Below, in pieces: positions 12,501 through 24,500 of a stretch of DNA of 64,000 nucleotides (position 1 is its first letter; every line of letters starts with the position of its first letter). The translations under genes and the position numbers were made by a program. Under the pieces are notes generated by a model. That model was given only the letters and a program-made list of their open reading frames with translations, searched no databases and was not told where the DNA came from. Source of the stretch: Leuctra nigra (taxonomy: Eukaryota; Arthropoda; Insecta; Plecoptera; Leuctridae); the NCBI GenBank assembly GCA_934045905.1, contig OW203773.1, forward strand, positions 19,145,246-19,209,245, read 5' to 3'.

Positions 12501-15500
12501 ACTCAGCTCAGCTGACAACTTAGCGTGCCTGCTGCATGAGTCACATGTGAGACTCCAGCATCTTCGTTGTTTATAAGTTTTTATGAAATATGCTTTCATA
12601 ATTTTTAATTGTCGGTGATCAATCAGTGTATAAAGTGAATGTGCGTTACATTTGTCGAAAGGGAAATGGTTATAAATCAACAAGAAGATAGATTGTCTCT
12701 GAATGAGCGGGCCAAAGCTCTAGCAGAAAACAGGAGATTAAAAAAGGAGACAGTTTCGTAAGTAGGTACACATTCCAAATTAATGTAATATGTAATTCCA
12801 CCTTAATTCCACCTTTTCCACCTTTTCTGATTTTTTAACTGTATTTTCACATGAGCATTAGGTATTTTCAAGTATGATTTATGATTTGAAGAGCTTCTTC
12901 ACGAATTTACACTCTTTTAGAAATATGTGTTCATCTTATTAATTTAGATCAGTTAAAAAAATCGTAGGATATCCCATCGTAAATAAAAAAGCTGACAATA
13001 CTCAATACCATCATTTATATAAATTTGCCGTCATTCTCTCATTTTGCTGGGCACCGATTGTCTGACCAATGCTAAGAATTTTTTAAAATACAACAAAATT
13101 ATCTATTTCTGTGTCTCTGAAGTGTCTACTATCGATAGTACAAGAATTCGTTTCAATTAAATTATTGTTCCCCATTTTGCGCGCGTTTTGGGCTGTTTCG
13201 AACCATTGTGCGACGCCAGGGGTGGACGTACTGTTTCCTGCCCACACTCTGCCCACCCAAAAATACATTTTGTAATTGTATTAATTTCTCAGATTTTTAA
13301 TATTTTGGTAAAATCAAATGCAAACATCAAATTACGCCGATTGATGGATTTTTTTCTATAATGTCTTAAAATAATATACACTTCAAACTGTACAGGCTTG
13401 GAGAAAACACGTTTTTTCACCCTAAAAGTGGTCACCCTAAATAATTGCCCGCCGTTCTCTGCCTACCGTGAGCCCACCTCCATGTTTTGCAAACTATGTA
13501 AATGTACTAGTTCAGTTATTTTATGTACTAATAATGTATGGCTTACAACAATAAGTAGAGTAGGTATCACTTTCTTACCTCTATGGTATCATGTTTGTTC
13601 GAAAATAATACTGGCTTGGTTATGGCTAGCCAAATTGCAAATTCCCAAATTTTACAGAAATTTCTCACGGATTGGTGTAGAACAACATTATAGTTATAAC
13701 AGATTTTAAAGTTTCAGGATTACAGTAATAATTTTCATATTGATTGGGATGCTTCATCCTGGAGGCATTGTTTTATTTGTATAGATAATTTCGACAGTTA
13801 CGATTAAATTATCAGAATGTAGGTAATTCTTTTCAGGACAAAACTAACTTAAACAAACTCTTGGGAACCCTTGTTTCTCAATACTGTTGGAAAGGAAGAT
13901 AAAACTGAGGAAATTACAGAAGGAGCAGTCAAGGAGGCATGTTACAGCAAATCAAGGTTATTCGTGGGAGGGTCGTCTTGCACTAGAAAATAAGATTTAT
14001 TGTCCCAGATTTTTAGCCTCTTAGGATTTTTGAAATCGTTTTAAAATGTTTAATTGTTTTTTTAAAGTTAGTTTTGTCCTGAAGAAGAATCTAATAAATG
14101 AATCGAAACTGTCGACATTATCTATAAAAATTAAACAATACCTACATAATGAAATATCACATCAACATGAAAATAGCATTATGATACATTTGTAATCGAT
14201 GTAGGTACTAGATTTTTTTCTGTATAAAAATTGTTTTCCATACTCGTCACAAAAAAGTTACATTCAAGAAGATTTTTGTGAACACCACACTTTTTTATAC
14301 AGCTTACACACAAAGGAGCACCTCCAAAAAATATTCGAAATAGTTAATAAAAGTTCTTAATTTGTGATCTATTGTTAAGAGAGTTTCGCGGTGTTGTTTT
14401 TCCGGAGCCATTATATGCAGAAATAAAAGTTTAAATAATTTGTTGCATGGTAAGGCCAATCTGTAATTAAAAATATCACCTTTGTTTGATCTCCTGTGGT
14501 TTTGATTATTTGACTTGAGAATCACTCACATGAGTTTGAAGTGTGATGAATAGTTTGAAGTGCGTGCACTTGGTAAGATCGACCGAGGATAATTTGTTGA
14601 AACTCCTCATCAGCAGTGGTGTATATTGGAGGGTAGAAAGTCGTATAATTATAAATTATTTTTGACTTGTGTTTATAGAACCTATAAGTAATGATTGGTA
14701 TTTACGTCTATACGGTTCCTAACAAATTCCATTATCGAGAATATAATCATACATGTTTACGAAATCCTATAGTAAAGATGTCATCAAAGTTGTCATTATA
14801 ACAAGTTGTCAAAATCGCATAATTGCCTGTGAATGGATTCTGTGAAAACTTCAAGTTCTATGTGAATTCTATTGGAAGCATGCAATTAGAATTTTAAAAA
14901 TCCTCAAGACATTTTGGAAATGTCAAGAAATAGAGAGTACTCAAGTCTATAATGATCAAAAAGTTTATCTGGGTATTGTCTTTATAATCAGTGATTTTCC
15001 TTATCTAGATAACTTTCGGTCTCTGTTAGCTTAATCTGGATAAATACATCTGTTATCTATTTCTAAATTCCACATAGATATCGATACCCATTGTATAAAA
15101 ATCTAGTATATTGTTGCATCATGATCGATACCCAAATTATGTATAGTTCAAATCATTAATCAGTGTAAAATTCCTTGCAATTAATACAACGTATACTTGG
15201 CCAAACAAAACTTGAACGTTCAATAAATCTGATAGGCTGATAAATGTAAGATCGCACCATCAGAAGTCAGTCTAAGCGATCTCATTGTCTCACTCTAGTA
15301 GGTGACCTCACATTTCAATGATAATAACAAGCTTTGATTGGTCATGGGACATGACCAGCAGTCATTCAAATTTGGTCAACGTTCAAGTTTTGTTTGGCCG
15401 AGTGTACCTATTAATTATTTTTTACACTGTAAACTAAAACACGTTTTATTAAATAACTTTTTACCAAAGAAACTCAATGACATTGGCAGGTGCATTTCCA

Positions 15501-18500
15501 CAATGCATTCTTCAAATTCGTGTCAATAAAGGCTGATGCTATAGAGACACATAGATTTTGTCTGTATATATACTGGCGTACCCAGTGGTCGATTTGGGGG
15601 GGGGGGGGGGGGGATGCGGGGGGATGGCATCCCCCCATGGGGAATATATTGATAGTTCCATCCCCCCATGAGAGATAAATAAATCAGCACTAAGTAATGT
15701 AGTTTACTTCAAAATAATATAATTTTCTGAGAATTTGTCTATTAAGCCTTGTAGACGCCAAATTTGTCGAGATGAAAATAGGCTTAAAATAACGTCAAAA
15801 TCGCGTAGAAACGCACCAAATTAATTTCTGAAATTAAAATTTTTTCGTAACTGTGCGCTCCGGACTAGCATGGGCCGTCCCCCATTGACCTCATGCAAAT
15901 GTTTATTTTTGTAACAATACAATTGTGTAATATTTGTACATTAGGGGGGATGGTGATAGGGGAAGGGCTTGCCCCCCTAGATGTCAGAAAAAAATAAAAG
16001 TTTGACTGTGATTAAGTAAACTGTGCATTTTGTAAACAAAATGACCTAAAATCGTTTTAAAATTGATTTTAAAGTGCCAATAAAACTAAAAAACGCCCTG
16101 CGGGGCAAGGTTTTTGGGGCATGCCCCCCACATCTTATTGGAGTGAAAACGGTGAAAAATTTCAAAATCAAAATATACACCTCAGAACGTCTCAAAATTG
16201 ATTTCAAAGTATCAAAAACCAACAAACGCCCTGCGGGGCAACGTGGGGGGCTCGCCACCCACACCCCCCACCCCTTAGCGCGGGACAAATTTTGTTCCTT
16301 CACTTGCCACCCCGTGCAGACACCATCCCCCCATGGACTGACTTCCAATTCGACCACTGCGTACCCATTTAAAAACTACTTGAAAAAACAACATTTAGAT
16401 ATCAAATGTTATCTTTGTGACAAATTGGTAGCATTGAATACATTGCAATTTTTTTTCAGTTGCGGTCATCAGATGTCCCATGCCAGCGGCAGTTAATTAG
16501 CTGCCAGTCATCAGCTACCAGGGTGAAGTCACTTCAGCAACTCATGCATGCAACTTCTTCCATGCCATTTGGAGTCAAGACATTCGGAATTAGTGCACAT
16601 TTGATGCGAATTGATGCCGTATTAAAATTCAATCTGGCGAATTAATTGTAATGTTCATATCACGAGAATAAATAAATGTTTTTGTTTACCAAATAAATGT
16701 ACCATTATTTCTTACTGAATAAAAATTCCACTTGCTGCAATAAATAATTCCCAAAATTATTTAATCCTAGAGCAATAAGTATATTATATTTTAACAAAAT
16801 ATTTTGTTTCCGTTACAAAATGTATAGGGATATTTGTTCCCACCACAAAATCGCTGTTCGACTTAACAAAATCTATAGTTAAAATGCTAACAAAATCATT
16901 TTGTCATGGAAACTTATGATTGTGTCGCCACTAGGTAACTAAATGATTTTGTTGGGATGACAATATATTGTTTCTGCCAAAAAAAACTCTTTTTTCAGTG
17001 ATGTATGGTCATTGGGTCCAACATTTTAGTTATTTTTGAGAATTTTTAGACAAATATGTTATGCATTTCACGAGTAATTGATATTTCACTATTTTTTCTG
17101 CAAAACAATCGTTTGCAAATATTTGTCAATTTTTAAAAGAAATTTCAAAGACAATGTCCATGCTCTTTTGGCGCTCATTTTATTTGATCTATTTCCGAGG
17201 TTTGATTATCAACGCGTTACATGGAGCGTTTTCCTAGTAATCAGTATTAATGATTTTTATCTATATAGATAAGATTCACTGTTCCATTTTGACTAATTGA
17301 GCGCAACTAAATATTTACATAATATATTGTGATGATCTATATGTAGTAAAATATGTAGCAGTAGGTCTTGAAGCATGTTTTCAAAAATATGATTGTACAA
17401 TCTTAAAAAAATTGCAACTCTAATAAAGTATGTATTTTTGGTAGGTCCTTTCATTATTTTTTGCGAGACTGACAATATTTTTTGCACATATTTTGTTTTT
17501 GCCCAAGAACCATACTTGATTGTGAAACCTGCGGGATTTGGCTCAGAGGGTAGAACACAAAGAATCAGCAATATTATAATTTGTTTATTACAGAGAAAAT
17601 AAATGTTCATTGATGTGAAAAGAGCAATCAAAAATTATGAAAACAATATTACGTTCGATACGTCGGCAGTAGTGATGATGTCGTCTGGTTTGTTTACTTC
17701 CGCGTAAACAAGTGGATGGCGTTGACTCTTGCGTAGTGTGTCCCGTGAACTCCAGTCCACCAGCAGAATGAAATGACTGGATATGTCACCTCCTTCAGCT
17801 GCGATGCGATGATGTTGTCTAATAACCCCTTGGTTACCAGGACGTCCAGCAGTCCGTGCACAAGGAGTGACCTCCTCGAGCAGTTGGATCAAGTTGGCTC
17901 AGGCTGATGACGTTCGTGGCTGCAGACTCGTCGGTTTCTCCCGGAGTTGCAATTCACTAACTTTTATACTTTAACATTTACTGACTTTAATGTTGAAACT
18001 GTTCAGTTGATCACTTGTAACTTGAAATTGTCTTAATGCGATATTATTTGCCTCAGCATTAGGCTTGAAGTTTGAAAATACTGGGTTGACGTTTATACAA
18101 AAATGTTATTTTAATGTTTACCTTCGATCACATCGGCACTGTCTCGCTGAAATTATACTATGTTGCGTGCACAAGGCTTCACGGTTCGCGAGGCAGGTCT
18201 CACTGCTCTGAGAAAACTCCGACTGATGATGTTTGGCTGGTAGCCTGACGTTTTATACCCTCTGACATCGTTTTCCCTCCAAAGAATCTGATTGGTTGGT
18301 TTCGTACTCGTGGTAGCTAATTTTAGACATTCTGTCATTTCTAAAGCCCGCGAAACGACTTTCTTTCTGCACGTAGGCCCATGCTTTTCTTGGAATCACT
18401 GAAAACTAGTCTGGCTGACTGGTTTTGTAGCGTTATCACAATGACTGGTTCACTTGTTATTACGTGGTGACATCACAATTTAGGTAAGGTCACATACTTT

Positions 18501-21500
18501 TTATATGGATTCACTCACTTTCTTGATATAATTGCACATTGTTAAACTTATTTGATTGCTCGTTTTTTGTCTATATTTTGATTGCTGTTGAATTTTAAGA
18601 TTGTAAGTTTACATAATGATTCTAATTAATTACTTTGTGTTCAGTTAACCTTGACTCTAAGAATGCCATGCTACAAGCTTGTTCATTCTTTAAACCTATT
18701 TCAAGCAAACATTATTATTTTTAAAGTTAATTTTCTAACCTAGATAGGCCAACTTGTTACAGAGCCCCCTGAATTCTTGTTGTTCACCTTTTGACTGAAG
18801 TAAATTTGAAATACATTGAAATTTTGAATGAGAAAATGGTGATAAAACAAGGATTCACATAGAGACTGGACTATCTAGCAGGAATAATTTCTTCCTTTTG
18901 ACAAACAAAAAGTTTCCTTCAACAGATGCAAGTTTATTTCCCCTTACAGCTGTCTAATCTAAACCTGAATGAATGAACTCACCCCTCCATCTACCAAAAC
19001 AAAAACAAACCTCATCCTACCTCCCGGAAACGATGCTCAACTCAACCCTCTCTCACGATCCCGTTATTGGCCTAGTGACCTACTTTTGCTGGGTCATCAT
19101 ACTTCGACCATAACAATCAACATAACATTGCTGTTGTCATCAGTAGGAATCATTTGTTCGACGTATTGATTTCTTTCTTCCGTCCACGATCGAATGGAAA
19201 TGAAATCGTTCCTTCTTCTGTTTTGTCTTGAGTTTTCACCCTTGAAATATCTTCAAGTAGCTGTTTCCAAGTAGAATCTTCCCTGTTTTCTTGAGCAGTG
19301 GTCGATGTGTAGTTTTCATTTTCGTCAGCTTTCTTCTTCAGTTCTCGTACGTTCATTTGCAGTCCATCTTGCAAGCAAACATTTTCGTCTTCTTCTCTCA
19401 AATCATTATTCAACCCTTTCTTCAAAACATCATCGTTTTCATTCATAATCACCTTGTCATTTTTCTCGTCGTGAAACTTTTCACCATTACTTTTAAAGTC
19501 GCCTATAGACTTCAAAACATCGCCAATTTCTTCAACTGTTCGAACTCTGTCGAAATCATCTTGATTCGCAATCGGAATCTGTAATACTTCCTTCTCGCTC
19601 ACTTGTGGCAATACTACCTCGTAATTGTCTTCAAAATTCTTCCTTCGAAATACATTTTCATCTTTCTTCATCTCAGTAAATTCACGCCTACTTTCATCAA
19701 CTTCTTCTTTGTCTGGTCCATCCAAACTTTCAATTTTATTCTGGACAATTTCTTCTGGCACACAGCCCCCCTCTGTACTCTCTTGTGATTGCAACGTCTT
19801 GCAAGCAGCAGCGTCTTCAATCCCTTTCTTGAAAAGCAAAAAATCTATTTGAAGTTGCTTTTCTATTGCAGAAACCTCTGCTTCTCTGGCAGCTTCTCGC
19901 TCATCCATCTCTTTCTTCCACCGTCTTGAAGAGCTGCGTATATACTCTTTAAGATCCTCACGCTCTTTCTTCTGCATTCTCCTAATTTCTTCTTTTCTCT
20001 CTTTGAAACGTGTTTTCTCGGTCGACGCAAAATCTTGTCCCTTCTCTACTTTCCATTCTGTGTCGACCTCTGTTCGTTTCCCGAATTTTCATTTTTCGTT
20101 TCCTTCGTATCGGACTCTGGTGGACGATTATTATTATTCCCGTTACCATTCCCGTTACCATTCCCATTTCTGTTATGACTGTTTCTCCCGTTGTTATTGT
20201 TATTGCAATTCCTGTCATAACTATTCCTGTTATTGTAGCCGTTCCTATTGTCATTGTAACCGTTCCCGTTACGAATTGGCTCATATTGCTTGGGATCTCT
20301 GATTAGTTTTTCAGTGAATTCATCATGCTCTAAGTCAGTCAGCTCTTTTATCAACTCATCTTTAGTTTTGACTTTGCCACGCACTATCACCCTGATGTTT
20401 GGTGGTAAGTGATTAATCAATATGCCAACCAAAACTTGTTCCGTCATATTGACCAATTCTGTCACATATTTTGCCTTGTTGATAATCCGATTGACATAGG
20501 TCACCATGTTTAGGTTCGAACTAATTTTGTATTCTCCAGCATAGATTGATCTAATGTGCTGATGCTGTACAGTTTGCGACCAATATTTCTCTTTAAAAGC
20601 CTCTTCAAATTTGTCAATGTTCTCAACGGGATTATTTACATACCAGTCTGCTGCTTTTCCATGTAAACACTTGACAATGATTCCCAGCTTCTGATTGTTA
20701 TTCACATTGAATGTTGAAAAACGCTCTTTGATTAGCTTCAAAAATTGCATTGCGTTTATTGGGCAACTCTCTTCCCCATTAAATCTTATTGCCTCTTGTA
20801 TCAGCGACTCAGTACAATGTTTTGCAAATTGCAACTCGTTATTTGCGTGACAGATGACATTTGATGTTGTTCCAGTCTTCTTTGCATTTTCATCTACTTT
20901 CTTACTTACGTCCTCTATTTTCTCCTTCATAGCTGAAATGCTTTCATTCTTCTCTTTATCCTTTCTTTCAAATCGCGAGCTTAATGAAAATATCTCCAGG
21001 CTGAGTTTCTTGTCACGCTCATCGATCTCAGTGTTTATCTTTACCAATCCGGTATTTACTTTTTCCTCAACACTGCTCGTCTGTGCTCCGATTGATTCTA
21101 CGTAAGACTTAATGACCTCCAACTCTGTGTCGACTTTATCATTTACTTGTTGTACTCTTTCCTCTACATTTGTGACCCTAGTTTCAACCTTTTTCAATCC
21201 AGCTTCAAATTTACTCGCGATCTCCCTGAATTCATTTTTAGTTTCTAATAGCAACTCCCGTATTTCCTTTCCTCTTTCTTCGTCTTTCTTATCCCTTTCT
21301 TCTTTTTCCTTCTGTTTTTCGTTTTTACTTTCCTCCTTTTCCTTCTGTTTTTCTAGTTTCCTATTCATTTCCTTGATAGCTTCTTTTTCCTGTTGTTCTT
21401 GCTGCATTTTCATTAAGAATTCCATAACTGGATTAGAGGATTCTTTCTCACCGAATTGTGAATATATACTGTCAGCCCTGGCTTCTTTTTGTCTCTCTTC

Positions 21501-24500
21501 AAAGATTGGCATTTCAACATGAGGTAGCGAGTCATCGTGTTCGTCCTCCCCTATCACCTGGCTCCTAGTTACCTCGAGTTCACTAACCACTGACTGGTCC
21601 CCCGCCCCCTCTACAGTCTCATCTAAATCTACAGTTGACGCTAAACTTGCATCTCGATCTGCCATCGTAACAGATGTAATGAACTAACATGCACAAATCT
21701 ACAGTTGGCTTTATCTTTACGTTAACGGGTTGATTCTATGTAAAATTTCCAAATACATGAAAATTTTACGCAATGCCTGTGTCCACAAGTTTCAGAACAA
21801 CTGAGTAACTCTTTCACAATCAAGAAAACAATTATTTCTTTCAAAACAATTGCTCCCAGGAATGTTATTCGAGCCCCACACGTTGGGCGCCACTGAAACC
21901 TGCGGGATTTGGCTCATGCTTTTCTAGGAATCACTGAAAACTAGTCTGGCTGACTGGTTTTGTAGCGTTATCACAATGACTGGTTCACTTGTTATTACGT
22001 GGTGACATCACAATTTAGGTAAGGTCACATACTTTTTATATGGATTCACTCACTTTCTTGATATAATTGCACATTGTTAAACTTATTTGATTGCTCGTTT
22101 TTTGTCTATATTTTGATTGCTGTTGAATTTTAAGATTGTAAGTTTACATAATGATTCTAATTAATTACTTTGTGTTCAGTTAACCTTGACTCTAAGAATG
22201 CCATGCTACAAGCTTGTTCATTCTTTAAACCTATTTCAAGCAAACATTATTATTTTTAAAGTTAATTTTCTAACCTAGATAGGCCAACTTGTTACAATTG
22301 TGTTGTAATAATTTAATAAAAACACCGGTTCAGCTGTGGCTGTAAAAAGTAGAGATGGTTCGATTTCATTTCTAATAAGTATAAGTATCGCCTTGATTTA
22401 ATGTATTTCTCTTAGTGCTAAATAAATGCATACAATGCGTTGTGTTGTGGTCATCTATTTTCTTTACTTTACCCAATTATCAACACTTTGTAGCAGGCAA
22501 ACACTTCGCAGACCGTCGACGATGTTATGACGATTCCTATTCATCGTTACATTTTAAATATCTAGAATGTTTTTTTTTTATCAGTACATTTAATCAATGA
22601 TTTAATGAACTTATTTCATAAATGTTACAAACTTCGATTCTCGGTTCGAGTTGGAGTGGACGGAAGTGAATATTTTGAAGTGTATTAACTTTTCTAATTA
22701 TTTTAAATGCAAACTTTCGCCGGTTGTTGGACCATAATTTTCCCGGGAGATGGGGCCTCAATGACCGGGGAATTGTCCGCGCGACTCTCGGTCATAAGAA
22801 CATTTTCACTGATGATTTAGTTTTGATTTATTCTATGCTATTATCATTCACAATTCTATGAAAAAATAAGCGTGAAAATACAAAGATTCACTTCCTCTAT
22901 CTAACTAGTAGGTACATTTTACAAAAGTGTAATTAAATAGCTGAATAATCAGGTTGAAAGGTGATGATGTTGATCACAGTGTTTTTTTCTCGCCACGGCA
23001 GCTACGCGAGCCTGGTCGAGAGGCGGTCTGGAATGCGGAGAGCGATAAAGAGGGTGACATCATAATAGCCATAAATCTCACGCTTTGACATGTTGACGAC
23101 TCCTAGACGACTCTAGCGAGGCAGTTCGAGCCCGCCTATGAAACATATATATCCATATACATATATATATTAGTTTTGCTAGCAGCGCTGGAAAATATCA
23201 CTACCACACCCTCTTAATTAAGTTTTATTAACGTTAAAACGTTTAATAATGTTTTCTATGTGTGAACTCATCTTCGGTTCTATGTATGCGCACGTGTTCG
23301 GTGCACGCTCATCAACGCGTTACACAGAGCAATTTCCTCGTATATATAATATATTTATTTTATTTTTATACTTTTTATATGGCCAATGAATGATGATTTC
23401 AAAAACACAACCGGCAAACAGTAAATTTGCTCTAATTTGTATTTTCTATTAAATTTTATTCAACACTTTGATATAACAACTTTGCATCTGGCATTTCCTA
23501 ATATTCTGGCCCCCTATTCTATAACAAATACGAAATCATTTCGATCTGAAAATATTTCAGATCAATGTTATCCTCATGACCGTGAAATTAATTCAGACGG
23601 AAACTATTTCGTTTTCTTTACAAAATAATGGCACTGGTTTGACTTACGAAGTCTTGCATACCGATGAAGGACATGCATCCGGTTCCTCCATCGTTGAAGT
23701 GGACGAAGTTGGTGTCACCAGACTGCATCGGCTTCATCGTGATAGAATAATGGCCCTTGTTTGACTTACGAAGTCTTGCATGCCGATGAAGGACATGCAT
23801 CCGGTTCCTCTATCGTTAAAGTGGACGAAGTTGGTGTCCCCCGCCTGCATTGGCTTCATCGTGATAGAATAATGGCCCTTGTTTGACTTACGAAGTCTTG
23901 CATGCCGATGAAGGACATGCATCCGGTTCCTCTATCGTTAAAGTGGACGAAGTTGGTGTCCCCCGCCTGCATTGGCTTCATCGTGATAGAATAATGGCCC
24001 TTGTTTGACTTACGAAGTCTTGCATGCCGATGAAGGACATGCATCCGGTTCCTCTATCGTTAAAGTGGACGAAGTTGGTGTCCCCCGCCTGCATTGGCTT
24101 CATCGTGATAGAATAATGGCCCTTGTTTGACTTACGAAGTCTTGCATGCCGATGAAGGACATGCATCCGGTTCCTCTATCGTTAAAGTGGACGAAGTTGG
24201 TGTCCCCCGCCTGCATTGGCTTCATCGTGATAGAATAATGGCCCTTGTTTGACTTACGAAGTCTTGCATGCCGATGAAGGACATGCATCCGGTTCCTCTA
24301 TCGTTGAAGTGGACGAAGTTGGTGTCACCAGCCTGCATCGGCTTCATCGTGATAGAATAATGGCCCTTGTTTGACTTACGAAGTCTTGCATGCCGATGAA
24401 GGACATGCATCCGGTTCCTCTATCGTTGAAGTGGACGAAGTTGGTGTCCCCCGCCTGCATCGGCTTCATCGTGATGCAAGTGTTCTCGTTGAAGTCGGCG

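Larger units (their letters stand above)
17523..22296 (-). mobile_element. LTR retroelement 1 (Ty3/gypsy-like, no pol)
   Basis: Flanked by an ATTG target duplication (17519-17522, 22297-22300). Read on the minus strand: 5' LTR 22296-21894, primer site, Gag-like ORF, ORF2, short purine tract, 3' LTR 18761-17523. LTRs start TGTAACAAG and end GTTTCA. The 3' LTR is 1,239 bp; the 5' LTR is only 403 bp because about 836 bp is deleted, removing its TATA box and initiator. The internal 3,132 bp has no protease, reverse transcriptase, RNase H or integrase. It is therefore non-autonomous and probably transcriptionally crippled. The gypsy-like label rests on Gag and the 4-bp duplication. Confidence 0.9.

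Noticed and set aside
15597..15614. G run (and 28571-28590) as a quadruplex regulator
   Set aside because: Possible in principle, but the run length may be a sequencing artefact and there is no associated gene.
17635..17892. Open frame of 85-101 codons inside each full LTR
   Set aside because: Conserved only because the LTRs are young copies of each other; no domain, and the frame end shifts between copies with a 1-base indel. Kept as LTR sequence.
18153..18338. 61-codon frame repeated in three LTRs
   Set aside because: It spans the TATA box and start site, so it cannot be a product of LTR transcription.
19150..20076. ORF2 as a retroviral-type protease or integrase
   Set aside because: No DTG/DSG, HHCC or DDE motif could be found by eye.
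20003..20306. Frames opposite or overlapping the Asn-rich end of Gag
   Set aside because: Low-complexity shadows of the GAAT/AAC repeats in the Gag tail.
23624..24476. CRISPR-like array
   Set aside because: Units of 122 bp without variable spacers, derived from an exon-intron junction, in an animal-type genome.
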